This document shows positions 1 to 8,350 of a DNA stretch of 35,522 nt, piece by piece (positions within the stretch are counted from its first letter, which is position 1; the number at the start of each line of letters is the position of its first letter). Source of the DNA: a virus. The notes below the pieces were generated by a model, which was not told the origin of the DNA, made no database searches, and saw only the letters and a program-made list of their open reading frames with translations. The translations under genes were made by a program, and so were the position numbers. The stretch lies in IMG/VR virus record IMGVR_UViG_3300002917_000005, positions 1-35,522 of that record; one strand, 5' to 3'.

Positions 1-1062
1 TCGGTGCCGGCCGTGGCGTCTCCGACGGCGGCCGTGATCACCGGCGCCGGTGCGCCGCCGCCGGCTCTCGCCGCCGCTCCGGCGCCGCCGGTGGCCCCGC
101 CGAACGCGATGCCCGCGACGCCGGTTCCAATGCCGACCGTCACACCGGCCCAGATGGGAGTGACCGGCACGCCGGTCCCGATGCCGGCGCCTCCGGCAGG
201 TCTTGCGGCTGGAGCCCCGGTCCCGATGCCCGCCGCACCGCCGGCCGCGTCCATGCCCGCCATCCCGGTCACGCCAGTCACGTCGGCCCCGCTTCCGCCG
301 CCCGCTCCAGCGCCGGCCGCCCCGCAAGGCCGCGTGCTGGTGCCGGCCCAGATGTCGCCGGCCGAGCTGGAGGCGCAGAAGGGCTCGCAGCAGAAATGGC
401 AGGAGATGCGGATCGATTTCCGCAACGCCAACGCCGACTCCGACAAGGTCCTGCAGTCGCTGGAGATCATGTCGAAGGCGCAGCAGCTCGCCAGTTACGG
501 CATGTTCGCGCAGTCGAAGGTGGAGATGCAGCGGCTGGTCAACGCGCTCGGCCTCGGCGACAGCGTGAACGTCGCCAATATCGCCGACACCCAGACCTTC
601 AACAAGGCGGCCTATCAGGTGGCGATCGGCATGACGCGCCAGCTGTCGGCGCGGCCGTCGCAGCTCGAATTCACCGGCGCCTTGCAGAACACGCCCAATC
701 CCGAGATGGACCCGCGCGCGGCCAGTACGTTGATCGACAACATGGCGGCGACGGCATACCACCTGAAGGACCAATACGCCGCCTTCGAGAAGCACGGTAC
801 CGACAACGCCTTTAAATCCGGCACGCCGAATTTCGAGGGCTTCGATCAGAAATGGGCGATTCCGAACCCGCTGTCGAGCTATAGCCCGGGCCAGAGGAAC
901 TATCGCGCCGCGCCGGGCACGGGCGCGAGCGGTGTCCGCATGCTCGGCTTCGATTCTGCCGGCAAGCCGGTCGGGGCCGGGATCAATCCCGCCTACGTGA
1001 TCGAATATCACCGCACCGGTCCCAGCCCGACGGATTGGGCGCCGATCAAGACGTACAAATGA
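1..1062 (+). CDS. Internal virion (ejection) protein, C-terminal part of a gene split by the window ends
   Basis: The open frame enters at base 1 with no start codon and ends at TGA 1060-1062. It is in frame with the gene that runs off the right end (34856-35522) once the shared seven terminal bases are collapsed, giving about 573 aa. This part begins with a Pro/Ala/Met-rich low-complexity linker of about 115 residues with repeated PVPMP blocks. A mostly helical domain of about 230 residues follows, without a recognisable enzymatic motif. Its stop overlaps the start of the next gene (ATGA). Position between a Gly/Gln-rich protein and a 700-aa protein, just before the tail fibre, matches the T7 gp14-15-16 inner-core block. 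I infer an ejected inner-core protein; there is no direct sequence match. Confidence 0.6.
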   Translation, partial: SVPAVASPTAAVITGAGAPPPALAAAPAPPVAPPNAMPATPVPMPTVTPAQMGVTGTPVPMPAPPAGLAAGAPVPMPAAPPAASMPAIPVTPVTSAPLPPPAPAPAAPQGRVLVPAQMSPAELEAQKGSQQKWQEMRIDFRNANADSDKVLQSLEIMSKAQQLASYGMFAQSKVEMQRLVNALGLGDSVNVANIADTQTFNKAAYQVAIGMTRQLSARPSQLEFTGALQNTPNPEMDPRAASTLIDNMAATAYHLKDQYAAFEKHGTDNAFKSGTPNFEGFDQKWAIPNPLSSYSPGQRNYRAAPGTGASGVRMLGFDSAGKPVGAGINPAYVIEYHRTGPSPTDWAPIKTYK

Positions 1063-3161
1063 CCACCATTCCGCCTGCCGCGGTCCCCCCCTCCGGGACC
1101 GCGGGGGCTCTTGCACCGCCGGCCGATCCGTTGTCGCCGGACATCCTGTCGGCGCTCAACGACAACGGCGGGCCGTCGGCCGGCGCCGGGGCGCTGACAC
1201 CCGATGTTCTGACCGCACTCAACTCGCCGCCGTCCGACGTCGGCAAGTCGCCGACCGCCGCCGGCAAGGCATCGCTCGATACCTATGGCCCTCAGAGCCA
1301 GACCATGGACATCGTCATGTCCATCCTGGACGCGCTGCCGAAGGGGGCGGCCAAGCTGTTCGGCGCGCCGGCCGATCTCATCAACCTGGCCACTCAAATC
1401 TCGGACAAGGTCGGCGACATCGACGCGGCGAAGGCCAAGGTTTACGCCAGCGCGCCGCCGACGGCGGCCGATCATAAATCGTTCGGCCCGACGTCGACCG
1501 AGATCAGGTCGGCGATCGAAGGGCTGAGCGGCCAGCCGCTCTACGAGCCGCAGACCGGCGGCGGAAAATACGCGGGCTCGACCGTCGAAGGCGCCGTGTC
1601 GGTGCCGTTCGCGCCCGTCCTGGGGGCCATCTCGGGGTTGGGCGGAGAGGCCGGTGAGCAGCTGGCGGGACCATGGGGCCGGTTCATTGGCGCGCTGGCG
1701 AGCGGCGGGCTCTATTCCTTGGCCAAGTCATTCCTCGGGTCCGCGCCGTCGCGCCAGATCGGCAACGCGCTGCGCGGCGTGTCCGACGTGCAGCTCCACG
1801 AGGCCGACCTGCTGATGCAACAGGCCGAGGCCGCCGGCACGCCGCTCACGGCCGACGAGGCCATCGCCCAAGTCACCGGCGGCAACACGCGGCTGACCAA
1901 TCTGCGCCGCGTCGTCGAGCAGAGTCCGCGCGGCGCCGAAGCGTTCGAGGGCGTCACCGGCCCGCGGGCCGGCGCCAACGAGGCGGCGATGAAGGGTCCG
2001 GGCGGCGCGCTCGAAAACATCGGGCCGGGCACCGCCGAGCCGACCGAGATCGCGCCGAAGGTGCAGGCCGCCGCCGCGGGTGCCGTCAAGCAGGCCCGCG
2101 ACGCGACCAACGCCGCCAGCCAGGCGGCCTATGACGCGACCGCGAACAATCCGGCGGCGCGCCTGTCGCCGGAAGCGTTCGCAGACCTGGCCGACAATCC
2201 GGCCGTTGTCGAGGCGATCAAGTCGGCGCGCGCCAATCCGATCAAGTATGGCGATCTGCGCGGGATGGCGGACCAGTCGGCGCCGGTCCTCGATGCGGCC
2301 AAGAAATATCTCGACGACGTGGCGAGCAGCGCCGAGCGGGCGGGCGAGAATTACGCGGCGACGAACGCGGGCGGTGCGGCGAGGGCGATCACCGACGCGC
2401 TCGACGCCGAAATGGCGCGCTATGCCAGCGCCCGCAATATCCAGTCGACCCGCCAGAAATACGTCGAAGAGCCGCTGTCCCGCTCGCCCATCGGCCAGCT
2501 CGCCGAGGCGAAGAAATTCCCCGAGCAGGCGAAGATCATCTTCGAGACCAATCCGCTGCCGGGCAGCGAGACGCAGATCGGCGACGCGGTGCGCACCGTC
2601 GCCGAAGCCGATCCGGCGGCCGCGCGGATTTTCGTGCGCCTGAAGCTCGAGCAGGCGTTCAACGAGGTGACCCAGCAGCTCAGCGGCGGCGCCAACCGCT
2701 TCGGTGGTGCTGGCTATGCCGCGACCATGACCGGCAACGCGCAGCAGGCGAAGAATCTGCGCGCGGCGATCGAGGCGCTGCCCGATGGTCAGGAGGCCGG
2801 CCGCGCGTTCTTCAACCTGATGCGGATCTTCAAGGCGCAGGGCACGGCACCCCGCGCCGGCTCGATGACCGCTTTCAACGAGGAAATCCAGGCCGAGCTG
2901 TCGCGCGGCGGCACCATCGGCGAGATGTTCAAGACCGCGACCTCGCCGGGCTCGTGGCTCGAGCTGGGCAAGGACATCGGCGCTCGAGCCTCTTACGCCT
3001 TCAACACCCGCCGGCTGGCCGACATCCTGACCAGCCCGAACGCCATCGAGCAGATGCGCACCCTCGCCAGGATCGGGCCCGACAGCCCGGCCGGGCGCGC
3101 CCTGTTCGGCCTGCTCGTCGCCGGGACCGAGAACGCGCCGCCATCCAAGCCGCCGCAGTAA
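1059..3161 (+). CDS. Large internal virion / DNA ejection protein (T7 gp16 position)
   Basis: 700 aa from an ATG that overlaps the upstream stop (ATGA), which decides the start over an upstream TTG. The N-terminus is Pro/Ala-rich and contains two near-copies of a ten-residue block (LSPDILSALN and LTPDVLTALN). Residues about 170-230 are Gly/Ala-rich and moderately hydrophobic. The rest is Ala-rich and strongly helical, with no lytic transglycosylase or peptidase motif that I can see. It is the last and largest of three consecutive proteins before the tail fibre, as the ejection proteins are in T7-like phages. A strong terminator follows 30 bases after the stop. The function is inferred from position, size and composition. 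Confidence 0.6.
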   Translation: MTTIPPAAVPPSGTAGALAPPADPLSPDILSALNDNGGPSAGAGALTPDVLTALNSPPSDVGKSPTAAGKASLDTYGPQSQTMDIVMSILDALPKGAAKLFGAPADLINLATQISDKVGDIDAAKAKVYASAPPTAADHKSFGPTSTEIRSAIEGLSGQPLYEPQTGGGKYAGSTVEGAVSVPFAPVLGAISGLGGEAGEQLAGPWGRFIGALASGGLYSLAKSFLGSAPSRQIGNALRGVSDVQLHEADLLMQQAEAAGTPLTADEAIAQVTGGNTRLTNLRRVVEQSPRGAEAFEGVTGPRAGANEAAMKGPGGALENIGPGTAEPTEIAPKVQAAAAGAVKQARDATNAASQAAYDATANNPAARLSPEAFADLADNPAVVEAIKSARANPIKYGDLRGMADQSAPVLDAAKKYLDDVASSAERAGENYAATNAGGAARAITDALDAEMARYASARNIQSTRQKYVEEPLSRSPIGQLAEAKKFPEQAKIIFETNPLPGSETQIGDAVRTVAEADPAAARIFVRLKLEQAFNEVTQQLSGGANRFGGAGYAATMTGNAQQAKNLRAAIEALPDGQEAGRAFFNLMRIFKAQGTAPRAGSMTAFNEEIQAELSRGGTIGEMFKTATSPGSWLELGKDIGARASYAFNTRRLADILTSPNAIEQMRTLARIGPDSPAGRALFGLLVAGTENAPPSKPPQ

Positions 3162-3190
3162 ACCGCCGCTTCATCGCCTGCTTCAACCGA

Positions 3191-3219
3191 ACGCCGCCCC
3201 CCAACCGGGCGGCGTTTTT
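3191..3219 (+). terminator. Rho-independent terminator after the ejection-protein genes
   Basis: A perfect 9-bp stem (3191-3199 ACGCCGCCC pairing with 3207-3215 GGGCGGCGT), a 7-base loop and a T-run at 3215-3219. It lies between the 700-aa protein and the tail fibre, so it probably reduces read-through of the long late transcript before the fibre and lysis genes. Confidence 0.85.
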
Positions 3220-3237
3220 CGTTTCGGGGTCGTCTGA

Positions 3238-4746
3238 ATGACCAATCCGTATTCACCGCAATCAGTCACGAATTACAACACGAGCCCGCCGCCCGACGAC
3301 GGCTCGCGCGTCGCCGCCAACGCGGTCTCGTGGGCGACCATCAAAAACAAGCTGGCCGACCCGCTGCTGAACCTCGCCAACGCCGTCAACACGGCGGCCA
3401 GCAACGCGTTCTTGTCCCTGTTCCTGAACGCGGTCAATCCGCAGAGCGCCAATTACGTCGTCCAGTCGAGCGACCGCGGCAAGCTGATCAATCTGTCGAA
3501 TGGTGCCGTCGCCACGATGATGGCGGCCTCATCGGCGAACGGCAACGCCTTCCCGTTCAAGAATGTCGGCGCGAGCGCAGCCAGCATTGCGCCGAACGGC
3601 ACGGATCAGATTGACGGCACCAACGCCTCGATCACTTTGAACCCCAGCGAGAGCGTAACGCTCGTGTCGGACGGATCGAACTGGTTTGCGGCAGCCGCCG
3701 GGACCTTCATCCGCTGGGGCGTGGTCGGCGGCACGGCCGATGCGCTCACCCTGGCGACGATTCCCCCGCTCAAGGGCGTGGTGGATGGGCAGATCGTTTT
3801 CGGCCGGTTGATCGCAGCGAACGCGACGGGCTCGCCGACGCTTGCGGTCGACGGGTTCACAGCGCGGACCATCACCAAGAACGGCGGCAAATCTCTGGCG
3901 ATCGCCGACCTCGCCGGTGCGGCCGCCGAATGCTTCTGGCGCTACAACCTCGCCAATACACGGTGGGAGCTGCTGAACCCGGCCGGCGGCCCGAATGCGG
4001 CGGCCCTGCGCGGCTTCATCGATGGCCTGGAGATCGGCGCCCCCGGCGGCGCGCAGACGCTGACCATCGGCCCCGGATCGTGCCTCGACAGCACCAACGC
4101 CAGCTTCATGACGGTCACCACGACCTACACGAAGACCATGGCGGCGTGGGCGGTGGGGACTGGGAACGGCGGTCTGGACACGGGCGCGATTGCCGGGACG
4201 ACTCCGTATTTCGTTTGGCAGATCATGCGGCCGGACACGGGCGTGATCGACTACCTGATCTCGCTGAGCGGCACCGCGCCGACGATGCCAACCAATTACA
4301 CGCTAAAACGCGTGATTGGCTGGTTCAAGACGGACGCTACGCCGAACATCCTACAAATCCAGCAGCGCGGCGACACGTTTATTTACGGGACATCGTTCCA
4401 CGATCAGACGGCCGTCGCCGTAACGATGGCCAACCGCACTCTGTTCAGCCTGACCGTCCCGTCCGGGTACATCGTGGAGGCCCTTTTCAGGGTTGGCTAC
4501 GGAAACTCCGCTGGCGCATCCGCAATGATTTTCACGTCGCCCGACGAAACCGACCAAGCGGTGAGCGCAACCGGCGACTTCGGTCCCTCTGACGTCGGCA
4601 ATCAGGTCATTGGCTCGGGTTCGTCTGCGTCGCTTCAGAAGAGAACGAACACGTCGGCGCAGCTCGGCGCGCGTGGTAACTCGACAGCGGCCACTTTCGA
4701 CATCTGGACGTATGGGTTCGTGTGGACCCGCGGCCGCAACTCTTAG
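3238..4746 (+). CDS. Tail fibre / receptor-binding protein
   Basis: 502 aa, starting at ATG 3238. The sequence is rich in Gly, Ala, Ser, Thr and Asn with short beta-type repeats, typical of trimeric phage fibres. The first 90 residues would be the virion-attachment part. Residues 90-250 contain repeats of the kind seen in other phage fibre shafts (for example NPSESVTLVSDGSNWF). The C-terminal half is a beta-rich tip ending in WTYGFVWTRGRNS. No hydrolase motif or cleavable chaperone is visible. It follows the ejection genes, in the position of T7 gene 17, and is separated from them by a terminator. Host receptor binding is inferred from this context. Confidence 0.75.
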   Translation: MTNPYSPQSVTNYNTSPPPDDGSRVAANAVSWATIKNKLADPLLNLANAVNTAASNAFLSLFLNAVNPQSANYVVQSSDRGKLINLSNGAVATMMAASSANGNAFPFKNVGASAASIAPNGTDQIDGTNASITLNPSESVTLVSDGSNWFAAAAGTFIRWGVVGGTADALTLATIPPLKGVVDGQIVFGRLIAANATGSPTLAVDGFTARTITKNGGKSLAIADLAGAAAECFWRYNLANTRWELLNPAGGPNAAALRGFIDGLEIGAPGGAQTLTIGPGSCLDSTNASFMTVTTTYTKTMAAWAVGTGNGGLDTGAIAGTTPYFVWQIMRPDTGVIDYLISLSGTAPTMPTNYTLKRVIGWFKTDATPNILQIQQRGDTFIYGTSFHDQTAVAVTMANRTLFSLTVPSGYIVEALFRVGYGNSAGASAMIFTSPDETDQAVSATGDFGPSDVGNQVIGSGSSASLQKRTNTSAQLGARGNSTAATFDIWTYGFVWTRGRNS

Positions 4747-4754
4747 CCTGGGGG

Positions 4755-4955
4755 CTAATCAGCTCGGCGAACCATAATTTCAGTAAACCGGAGCATCCAC
4801 GAGACAAGATCGCGATGCGCGGTCTCTTCGTCGTAGACGACACACCAGAGGTGATCGGGTGCGCCCGGCGAACGTTGCACGGGCACTCTCACCCTCAAGT
4901 AGACCGTATCCGGCCCGGCAGGCGAGATCTCGAATTTCGGAAGCGGCTTGCTCAT
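4755..4955 (-). CDS. Small hypothetical protein convergent with the fibre gene
   Basis: 66 aa if started at the ATG at 4955-4953, giving MSKPLPKFEIS...; an in-frame start at 5057 would add 34 residues that lie over the repeat-rich regulatory region and look unlikely. A GAGAG sequence about ten bases upstream may be the ribosome site. The product is soluble with a mixed charge pattern (LRVRVPVQRS, VVYDEETAHRDLV) and no recognised domain. It is the only minus-strand gene between the fibre and lysis genes. Its stop and the fibre stop both sit in a TTAGCC/GGCTAA hairpin (4743-4758). Function unknown. Confidence 0.5.
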   Translation of the reverse strand: MSKPLPKFEISPAGPDTVYLRVRVPVQRSPGAPDHLWCVVYDEETAHRDLVSWMLRFTEIMVRRAD

Positions 4956-5022
4956 CGCTGCGCTCTCAGCGGTCGTCGTGATGCTCTTGGCGAGCGTCGC
5001 GGCGCTCGACTTGTCTATAGAT

Positions 5023-5107
5023 GTCATTGATTGACAGTACCTGTAATTACTTGCCATTACTTGACATTAACTCGCTTATATATTGTCAGATATTACGCTT
5101 TTCGTAA
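5023..5107. promoter_or_regulatory. AT-rich regulatory region with decamer repeats before the lysis genes
   Basis: This AT-rich island in otherwise about 65% GC DNA holds GTCATTGATTGAC (5023-5035) and four consecutive ten-base units beginning at 5031, 5041, 5051 and 5061 (TTGACAGTAC, CTGTAATTAC, TTGCCATTAC, TTGACATTAA). A TATATATT run at 5077-5084 and the inverted repeat TTACG-CTTTT-CGTAA (5093-5107) follow. The last element recurs almost unchanged at 9634-9647 next to another promoter. It lies between a minus-strand gene and the lysis operon, so it is probably an operator-promoter for one or both. No canonical -35/-10 pair with good spacing is seen. Confidence 0.55.
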
Positions 5108-5229
5108 AGCGACGCCGTTCACGGTCGGCGATCCTCGCGCGCCTACGAGACAACCCCGAATTCGATTATCGCCGCGAGCATGCCAAGGGGCGGACGCCGC
5201 ACAATCCGTATGTCGGGCCCCGGGAGTAA
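5083..5229 (+). CDS. Possible 48-aa basic protein (TTG start)
   Basis: An open frame from TTG 5083 to TAA 5229, ending seven bases before the first lysis-region gene. The product is very basic at the N-terminus (FVKRRRSRSAILARLRD) and ends with HNPYVGPRE. From about 5110 the codons show the GC3 bias of neighbouring genes. There is no clear Shine-Dalgarno sequence, and the start would lie inside the AT-rich regulatory region, overlapping the inverted repeat. It may be a small phage protein or chance. Confidence 0.3.
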   Translation: MSDITLFVKRRRSRSAILARLRDNPEFDYRREHAKGRTPHNPYVGPRE

Positions 5230-5235
5230 TGCGGA

Positions 5236-5655
5236 ATGTGGAACGCCCGGATCAGTCCGCTGCCGATCTGGGGCGCCGTCGCCCTGCACCTGATCTGGGG
5301 CGGCCTGCTGCTGTTGACCGATGGCGCCAACGGCGTCACGGCGATCTCGTCGCTGTTCTCCGCCATCCCGAGCCGCGCCGGCCTCGGGCTGGCCTTGATT
5401 GGAGCTGCCTTATGCTCGGCCTACGCGCTGGCCGATCGCGGCCTGCCGCCGTTCTTCCGCCTGCTGTGGCTGCTGCCGCAGCAGCTGATCATGACGATCA
5501 CGGCCGCGGGCTGCGTCTATTACATGTGGCTCGGCCGGTTCGCCGACGGGGTGACGCGGCCGACGGCGTTCCTGTTCGCCGACCAGATCCCGGCGGTGAT
5601 CTTCGCGACCATCTATACGCTGGCCGTGCTGCAGCGCGTGCGGGTCGCCGGCTGA
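5236..5655 (+). CDS. Multi-pass membrane protein of the lysis region
   Basis: 139 aa with four likely transmembrane segments (about residues 9-27, 48-66, 73-95 and 108-133) joined by short loops. It is the first gene of a tightly packed + strand set: its stop overlaps the start of a TM/coiled-coil protein (TGATG), which overlaps the SleB-type hydrolase, followed by a 3TM holin. It could be a second holin-like or antiholin protein, or a membrane protein unrelated to lysis. No named family recognised. Confidence 0.6.
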   Translation: MWNARISPLPIWGAVALHLIWGGLLLLTDGANGVTAISSLFSAIPSRAGLGLALIGAALCSAYALADRGLPPFFRLLWLLPQQLIMTITAAGCVYYMWLGRFADGVTRPTAFLFADQIPAVIFATIYTLAVLQRVRVAG

Positions 5656-5930
5656 TGGATATCGCCACCGATGCGGTCCTCGGCATGTGGCTGGCCATCG
5701 CCGCGTTCATCGTCTCGGCCGCCACCCTGATGGTCGCCGGCCTGGCCGGCCGCGACGCGGCGCGCAAATCCTATGTCGACGATCTCGCCGGCCAGGTGAG
5801 CCTGCTGCGCCACGAGGTGTCCCGCTACAAGGACCACGCCGACGAATGCGACCGCCAGCTGGCGTCGCTGAAAGAGGATCACGTCATCCTGATGCGCCAG
5901 ATCCTGCGCGAGCCGCCGCCACATGGATGA
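5655..5930 (+). CDS. TM plus coiled-coil protein, spanin-like
   Basis: 91 aa from ATG 5655, which overlaps the upstream TGA. One N-terminal transmembrane segment (about residues 8-30) is followed by a charged helical region (KSYVDDLAGQVSLLRHEVSR and on) that would form a coiled coil. This is the build of inner-membrane spanins and of some phage DUF2730-like proteins. It overlaps the endolysin start by eight bases, so it is translated as part of the lysis cassette. An outer-membrane partner with a lipobox is not evident. The i-spanin role is inferred. Confidence 0.5.
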   Translation: MDIATDAVLGMWLAIAAFIVSAATLMVAGLAGRDAARKSYVDDLAGQVSLLRHEVSRYKDHADECDRQLASLKEDHVILMRQILREPPPHG

Positions 5931-6348
5931 TCCCTCGTATGACGATCCCGATGTTCTGTCCGATCTCGAGATTGTCGCCCGCACCGTGTGGGGCGAGGCG
6001 CGCGGCGAGGGCGTGGACGGGTGGGTCGCCGTCTCCTGGGTGATCAAGAACCGCGCCGGACACCCCGGTTGGTGGGGTCGCGACCTTAAGAGCGTGTGCC
6101 TGAAGCGGGCGCAGTTCTCGAGCTGGAACATCGACGATCGGAACCGCCCGAAGATGCTGGCGCTGGCGACGAATGATCCGCTGCTCACCCGCATCCGCGG
6201 CACCGTCGCCGAGGTGCTGGCCGGAACCGTTCCCGACCCGACCGGCGGTGCTGCGTACTACCACACCAAGGCGGTGCAGCCGAGCTGGGACGCGGAGATG
6301 ACCAAGACCGCGTCGATCGGCGCCCACGATTTCTTCAAGGACGCATAA
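5923..6348 (+). CDS. Cell wall hydrolase (SleB-type endolysin)
   Basis: 141 aa. The N-terminal half carries the hydrolase family 2 / SleB signature RTVWGEARGEGVDGWVAVSWVI at residues 20-41, followed by KNRA; the Glu in WGEARGEG (residue 25) is the expected catalytic acid. Later signature elements are the FSSW segment near residue 66 and the AAYYHTKAVQPSW block near residue 109. These enzymes cleave peptidoglycan glycan strands and serve as endolysins in many alphaproteobacterial phages. There is no signal peptide, so export depends on the holin encoded next. The start overlaps the upstream spanin-like gene by eight bases. Confidence 0.88.
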   Translation: MDDPSYDDPDVLSDLEIVARTVWGEARGEGVDGWVAVSWVIKNRAGHPGWWGRDLKSVCLKRAQFSSWNIDDRNRPKMLALATNDPLLTRIRGTVAEVLAGTVPDPTGGAAYYHTKAVQPSWDAEMTKTASIGAHDFFKDA

Positions 6349-6350
6349 CC

Positions 6351-6800
6351 ATGCCGGTGTGGCTGGCCAATCTCTTCGGCAGCGGCGTGATCGACAAGAT
6401 CCTGTCGTTCATCCCGAACCCGGCGGAGAAGGCCAAGGCGCAGGAGCAGCTACAGTCGGCGCTGCTGCAGGCGGCGATCGACGCCGACCGCGACCAGCGC
6501 GACATCGACAAGACCGAGGCGGCGAGCCCGCATTGGTTCGTCGCCGCGGCGCGGCCGGCGGTCATGTGGCTGTGCTTCATTGTGCTCGCCCTGAAATGGG
6601 CGGTCTATCCGCTGGCCGGCTGGGTGCTGGCCATCCTGGCCGTGAGCGTGCCGCCGTTTCCGCAGCTCAGCGACAACGACGCGCAGACCCTGCTCTATGC
6701 ACTGCTCGGCCTCGGCGGCCTGCGCACCCTCGACAAGATCTCCGGCAACGACACGACACAGATCGCGTGGACCGGCATCAAGAAGGCTATCGGCCGGTGA
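6351..6800 (+). CDS. Holin, 3TM family
   Basis: 149 aa, starting three bases after the endolysin. The N-terminal 50 residues are amphipathic and charged (PNPAEKAKAQEQLQSALLQA). The Holin_3TM-type core follows (AARPAVMWLCFIVLALKWAV, then GWVLAILAVSVPPFP and QTLLYALLGLGGLRTLDK). It would oligomerise in the inner membrane and release the SleB-type hydrolase. The + strand set ends here: the next gene is convergent, with its stop four bases away, and I see no terminator between them. Confidence 0.82.
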   Translation: MPVWLANLFGSGVIDKILSFIPNPAEKAKAQEQLQSALLQAAIDADRDQRDIDKTEAASPHWFVAAARPAVMWLCFIVLALKWAVYPLAGWVLAILAVSVPPFPQLSDNDAQTLLYALLGLGGLRTLDKISGNDTTQIAWTGIKKAIGR

Positions 6801-6803
6801 AAC

Positions 6804-6998
6804 TTACTCACAGACGACCGTGTAGGGTGACGACGCGCTACCCCGTGAAATACAGACGATGACCTCACCCGTAATTGAATTCAGGCGATAGGCACCGCCA
6901 CCAGCAGCCGAGATTTCGTAATGCGGGATGTAGCGACTGCCGATAATGGCACCCGCGACGATCATGGCTGCGATGATGATAGCCTGCGGAACACTCAC
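6804..6998 (-). CDS. Small membrane-anchored protein (moron candidate)
   Basis: 64 aa if started at GTG 6998-6996, which has an AGGGGG sequence about ten bases upstream. An ATG at 7055 in the same frame has no ribosome site and would add a charged N-terminus before the membrane segment. One TM segment lies at the N-terminus (SVPQAIIIAAMIVAGAIIGS), followed by a short outside domain with two Cys (VIVCIS, TVVCE) that could pair. Gene density, strand and predicted location resemble phage lysogenic-conversion genes. Function unknown. Confidence 0.5.
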   Translation of the reverse strand: MSVPQAIIIAAMIVAGAIIGSRYIPHYEISAAGGGAYRLNSITGEVIVCISRGSASSPYTVVCE

Positions 6999-7085
6999 TG
7001 TTTTTTCGCCCCCTTTCAGTTGCTGCTCCCATGATCCCGTAGCTTTGCCGCCCATGGCGATGCGCGGGTCATTCCACGATTTAGG

Positions 7086-7658
7086 TTAGTCATGTGCCTC
7101 GTCGCGGCGAACGAGTTTAACGCACAAGGGGGCGACGAGGACTGCCTGGAAACAGATTCGATAGGCGCCAGTGTCATGCCCATCCGGGTCGCCGTCGAGC
7201 AGCGCCGTGACTTGGCGCGCGTCCGGTATTTTTCCGGCAGGCGTCAGGCAGCGCGTCGGATCGAATCTCGCGCCACCTTCACGCATGAAGATGGGCGCCT
7301 CGGAACGACAGACAAGCGCATAGTGTCGGTGTTTCCCGGCCGCTCCTCGACTGAGCAGCCTGACATGCGAGGGAATGTCGTGAACTTCCCCATTTGCATC
7401 TTCCCACGCCGTCCATCTCCAAACCGTTGCCGGCGTCGTGTCGACAGGCTTGGCCCGCGAGAGCATCTTCGTAAATAACACCGGCAGGGTTCCGCCGGCC
7501 GCCCGCGCGACTTCGCCTAATTTTGGCCCGAGACTGGTCCCGATCCCCCACCAGAAAATATTGCGCCCGGCTTGGCGCTCAGCTTCTTTGCGGGCAACGA
7601 TCTCCCCCAACTGCTCGCCCGATTCAATCCCCATCTTACTCCAGACGAAGAAACTCAC
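7086..7658 (-). CDS. Hypothetical protein, 190 aa
   Basis: 190 aa from GTG 7658, with AGGTG seven bases upstream. Notable segments are a charged N-terminal helix (EQLGEIVARKEAERQ), an aromatic Gly-rich stretch (NIFWWGIGTSLGPKLG), then GGTLPVLFTKMLSRAK, and a mixed C-terminal region with two Trp in VWRWTAWED. No signal peptide, clear TM or catalytic motif. Composition and codon use match the rest of the window. It lies among small membrane and secreted genes on the same strand and may share their role in the lysogen. Function not recognised. Confidence 0.6.
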   Translation of the reverse strand: MSFFVWSKMGIESGEQLGEIVARKEAERQAGRNIFWWGIGTSLGPKLGEVARAAGGTLPVLFTKMLSRAKPVDTTPATVWRWTAWEDANGEVHDIPSHVRLLSRGAAGKHRHYALVCRSEAPIFMREGGARFDPTRCLTPAGKIPDARQVTALLDGDPDGHDTGAYRICFQAVLVAPLCVKLVRRDEAHD

Positions 7659-7736
7659 GGCAGCACCTGTGCGGGGGGTTCAAATGGGAGCCGATGGCGG
7701 GTCAGGGGTGCCTCGTTTTTCTCGCTTCAGCGCCGC

Positions 7737-8045
7737 TCATTTTTTGTTTTTTAATCTGTTTTTTAATAGGTCCTCCATTTGGTCGTTCATATGTCGGATT
7801 TGGTCCTGCTCAGTCGTCTTGCCCTTCTCCATGCAGGAGTCCTGTGTCACACCAGGTGCGATTGGTTCGTCCGCTTTGCAGTAAAATAGTCGCCCTGTGT
7901 TCGTGTCGAGCAGCCATATATTTGAGTAGGGGCGCGAGCCTCCGCCGCGCACAATTTGCCATGGGCCTTGCGAAGGTTGCTGGGCGAAAGAGGGCTGCGC
8001 CGAAGCCATCATCGCTAACGTTGCGATTGCTGTGGTGATACGCAT
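7737..8045 (-). CDS. Secreted small protein with signal peptide
   Basis: 102 aa from ATG 8045. A GAGGGA ribosome site six bases upstream favours this start over the ATG two codons earlier. The N-terminus is a typical Sec signal (MRITTAIATLAMMASAQPSFAQ) with probable cleavage after SFA. The mature part has GRLFYCKADEPIAPGVTQDS followed by CMEK, with two Cys that may pair, and a Lys-rich helical C-terminus (DQMEDLLKNRLKNKK). A periplasmic protein of this kind fits a lysogenic-conversion or superinfection-exclusion gene. The role is inference. Confidence 0.65.
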   Translation of the reverse strand: MRITTAIATLAMMASAQPSFAQQPSQGPWQIVRGGGSRPYSNIWLLDTNTGRLFYCKADEPIAPGVTQDSCMEKGKTTEQDQIRHMNDQMEDLLKNRLKNKK

Positions 8046-8104
8046 CTGCATTCCCTCTTTTATGCTAGATTGCCCCAACCGCTGAAAACCCTGGTGGTTA
8101 TGCC

Positions 8105-8269
8105 ATGAAGCTCGGCGACGGTGCGGACTCTTCCGGGGGCGAAGCCCCCGGACCCCGGGAGATCATTGTCCCGTTCGCCGGCGCCACGCCGTCCGAGGAC
8201 GAGGATTTCCACCTGTGCTTTTTCGGCGGCAAGGTCCAGTGCTTCTTCGCGCCGCGGTCCGGGGCCTGA
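8105..8269 (+). CDS. Small hypothetical protein, 54 aa
   Basis: An open frame from ATG 8105 to TGA 8269, divergent from the secreted-protein gene. The product is MKLGDGADSSGGEAPGPREI..., with a hydrophobic Cys-containing stretch FHLCFFGGKVQCFFAP near the end. Codons are GC3-rich as in real genes of this window, whereas the overlapping minus-strand frame is less convincing. Only a weak GGTGG stands upstream. Function unknown. Confidence 0.45.
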   Translation: MKLGDGADSSGGEAPGPREIIVPFAGATPSEDEDFHLCFFGGKVQCFFAPRSGA

Positions 8270-8350
8270 TTCTCCCGTCAATTCCCCGTCATTCCGCTCG
8301 CGTGGCGAATGCGCGCCAGCTCTTCGAGCTGCGTGAACTCGTGACGGCCC

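Noticed and set aside
5023-5107. CRISPR array
   Set aside because: The decamer repeats are contiguous with no spacers; no cas genes are in the window.
5031-5654. Upstream extension of the TM/coiled-coil gene to 5031
   Set aside because: The extension runs through the repeat region and opposite the membrane-protein frame; ATG 5655 is coupled by TGATG.
8060-8281. 73-codon minus-strand open frame
   Set aside because: Weaker codon bias than the overlapping + strand 54-aa frame and no ribosome site.
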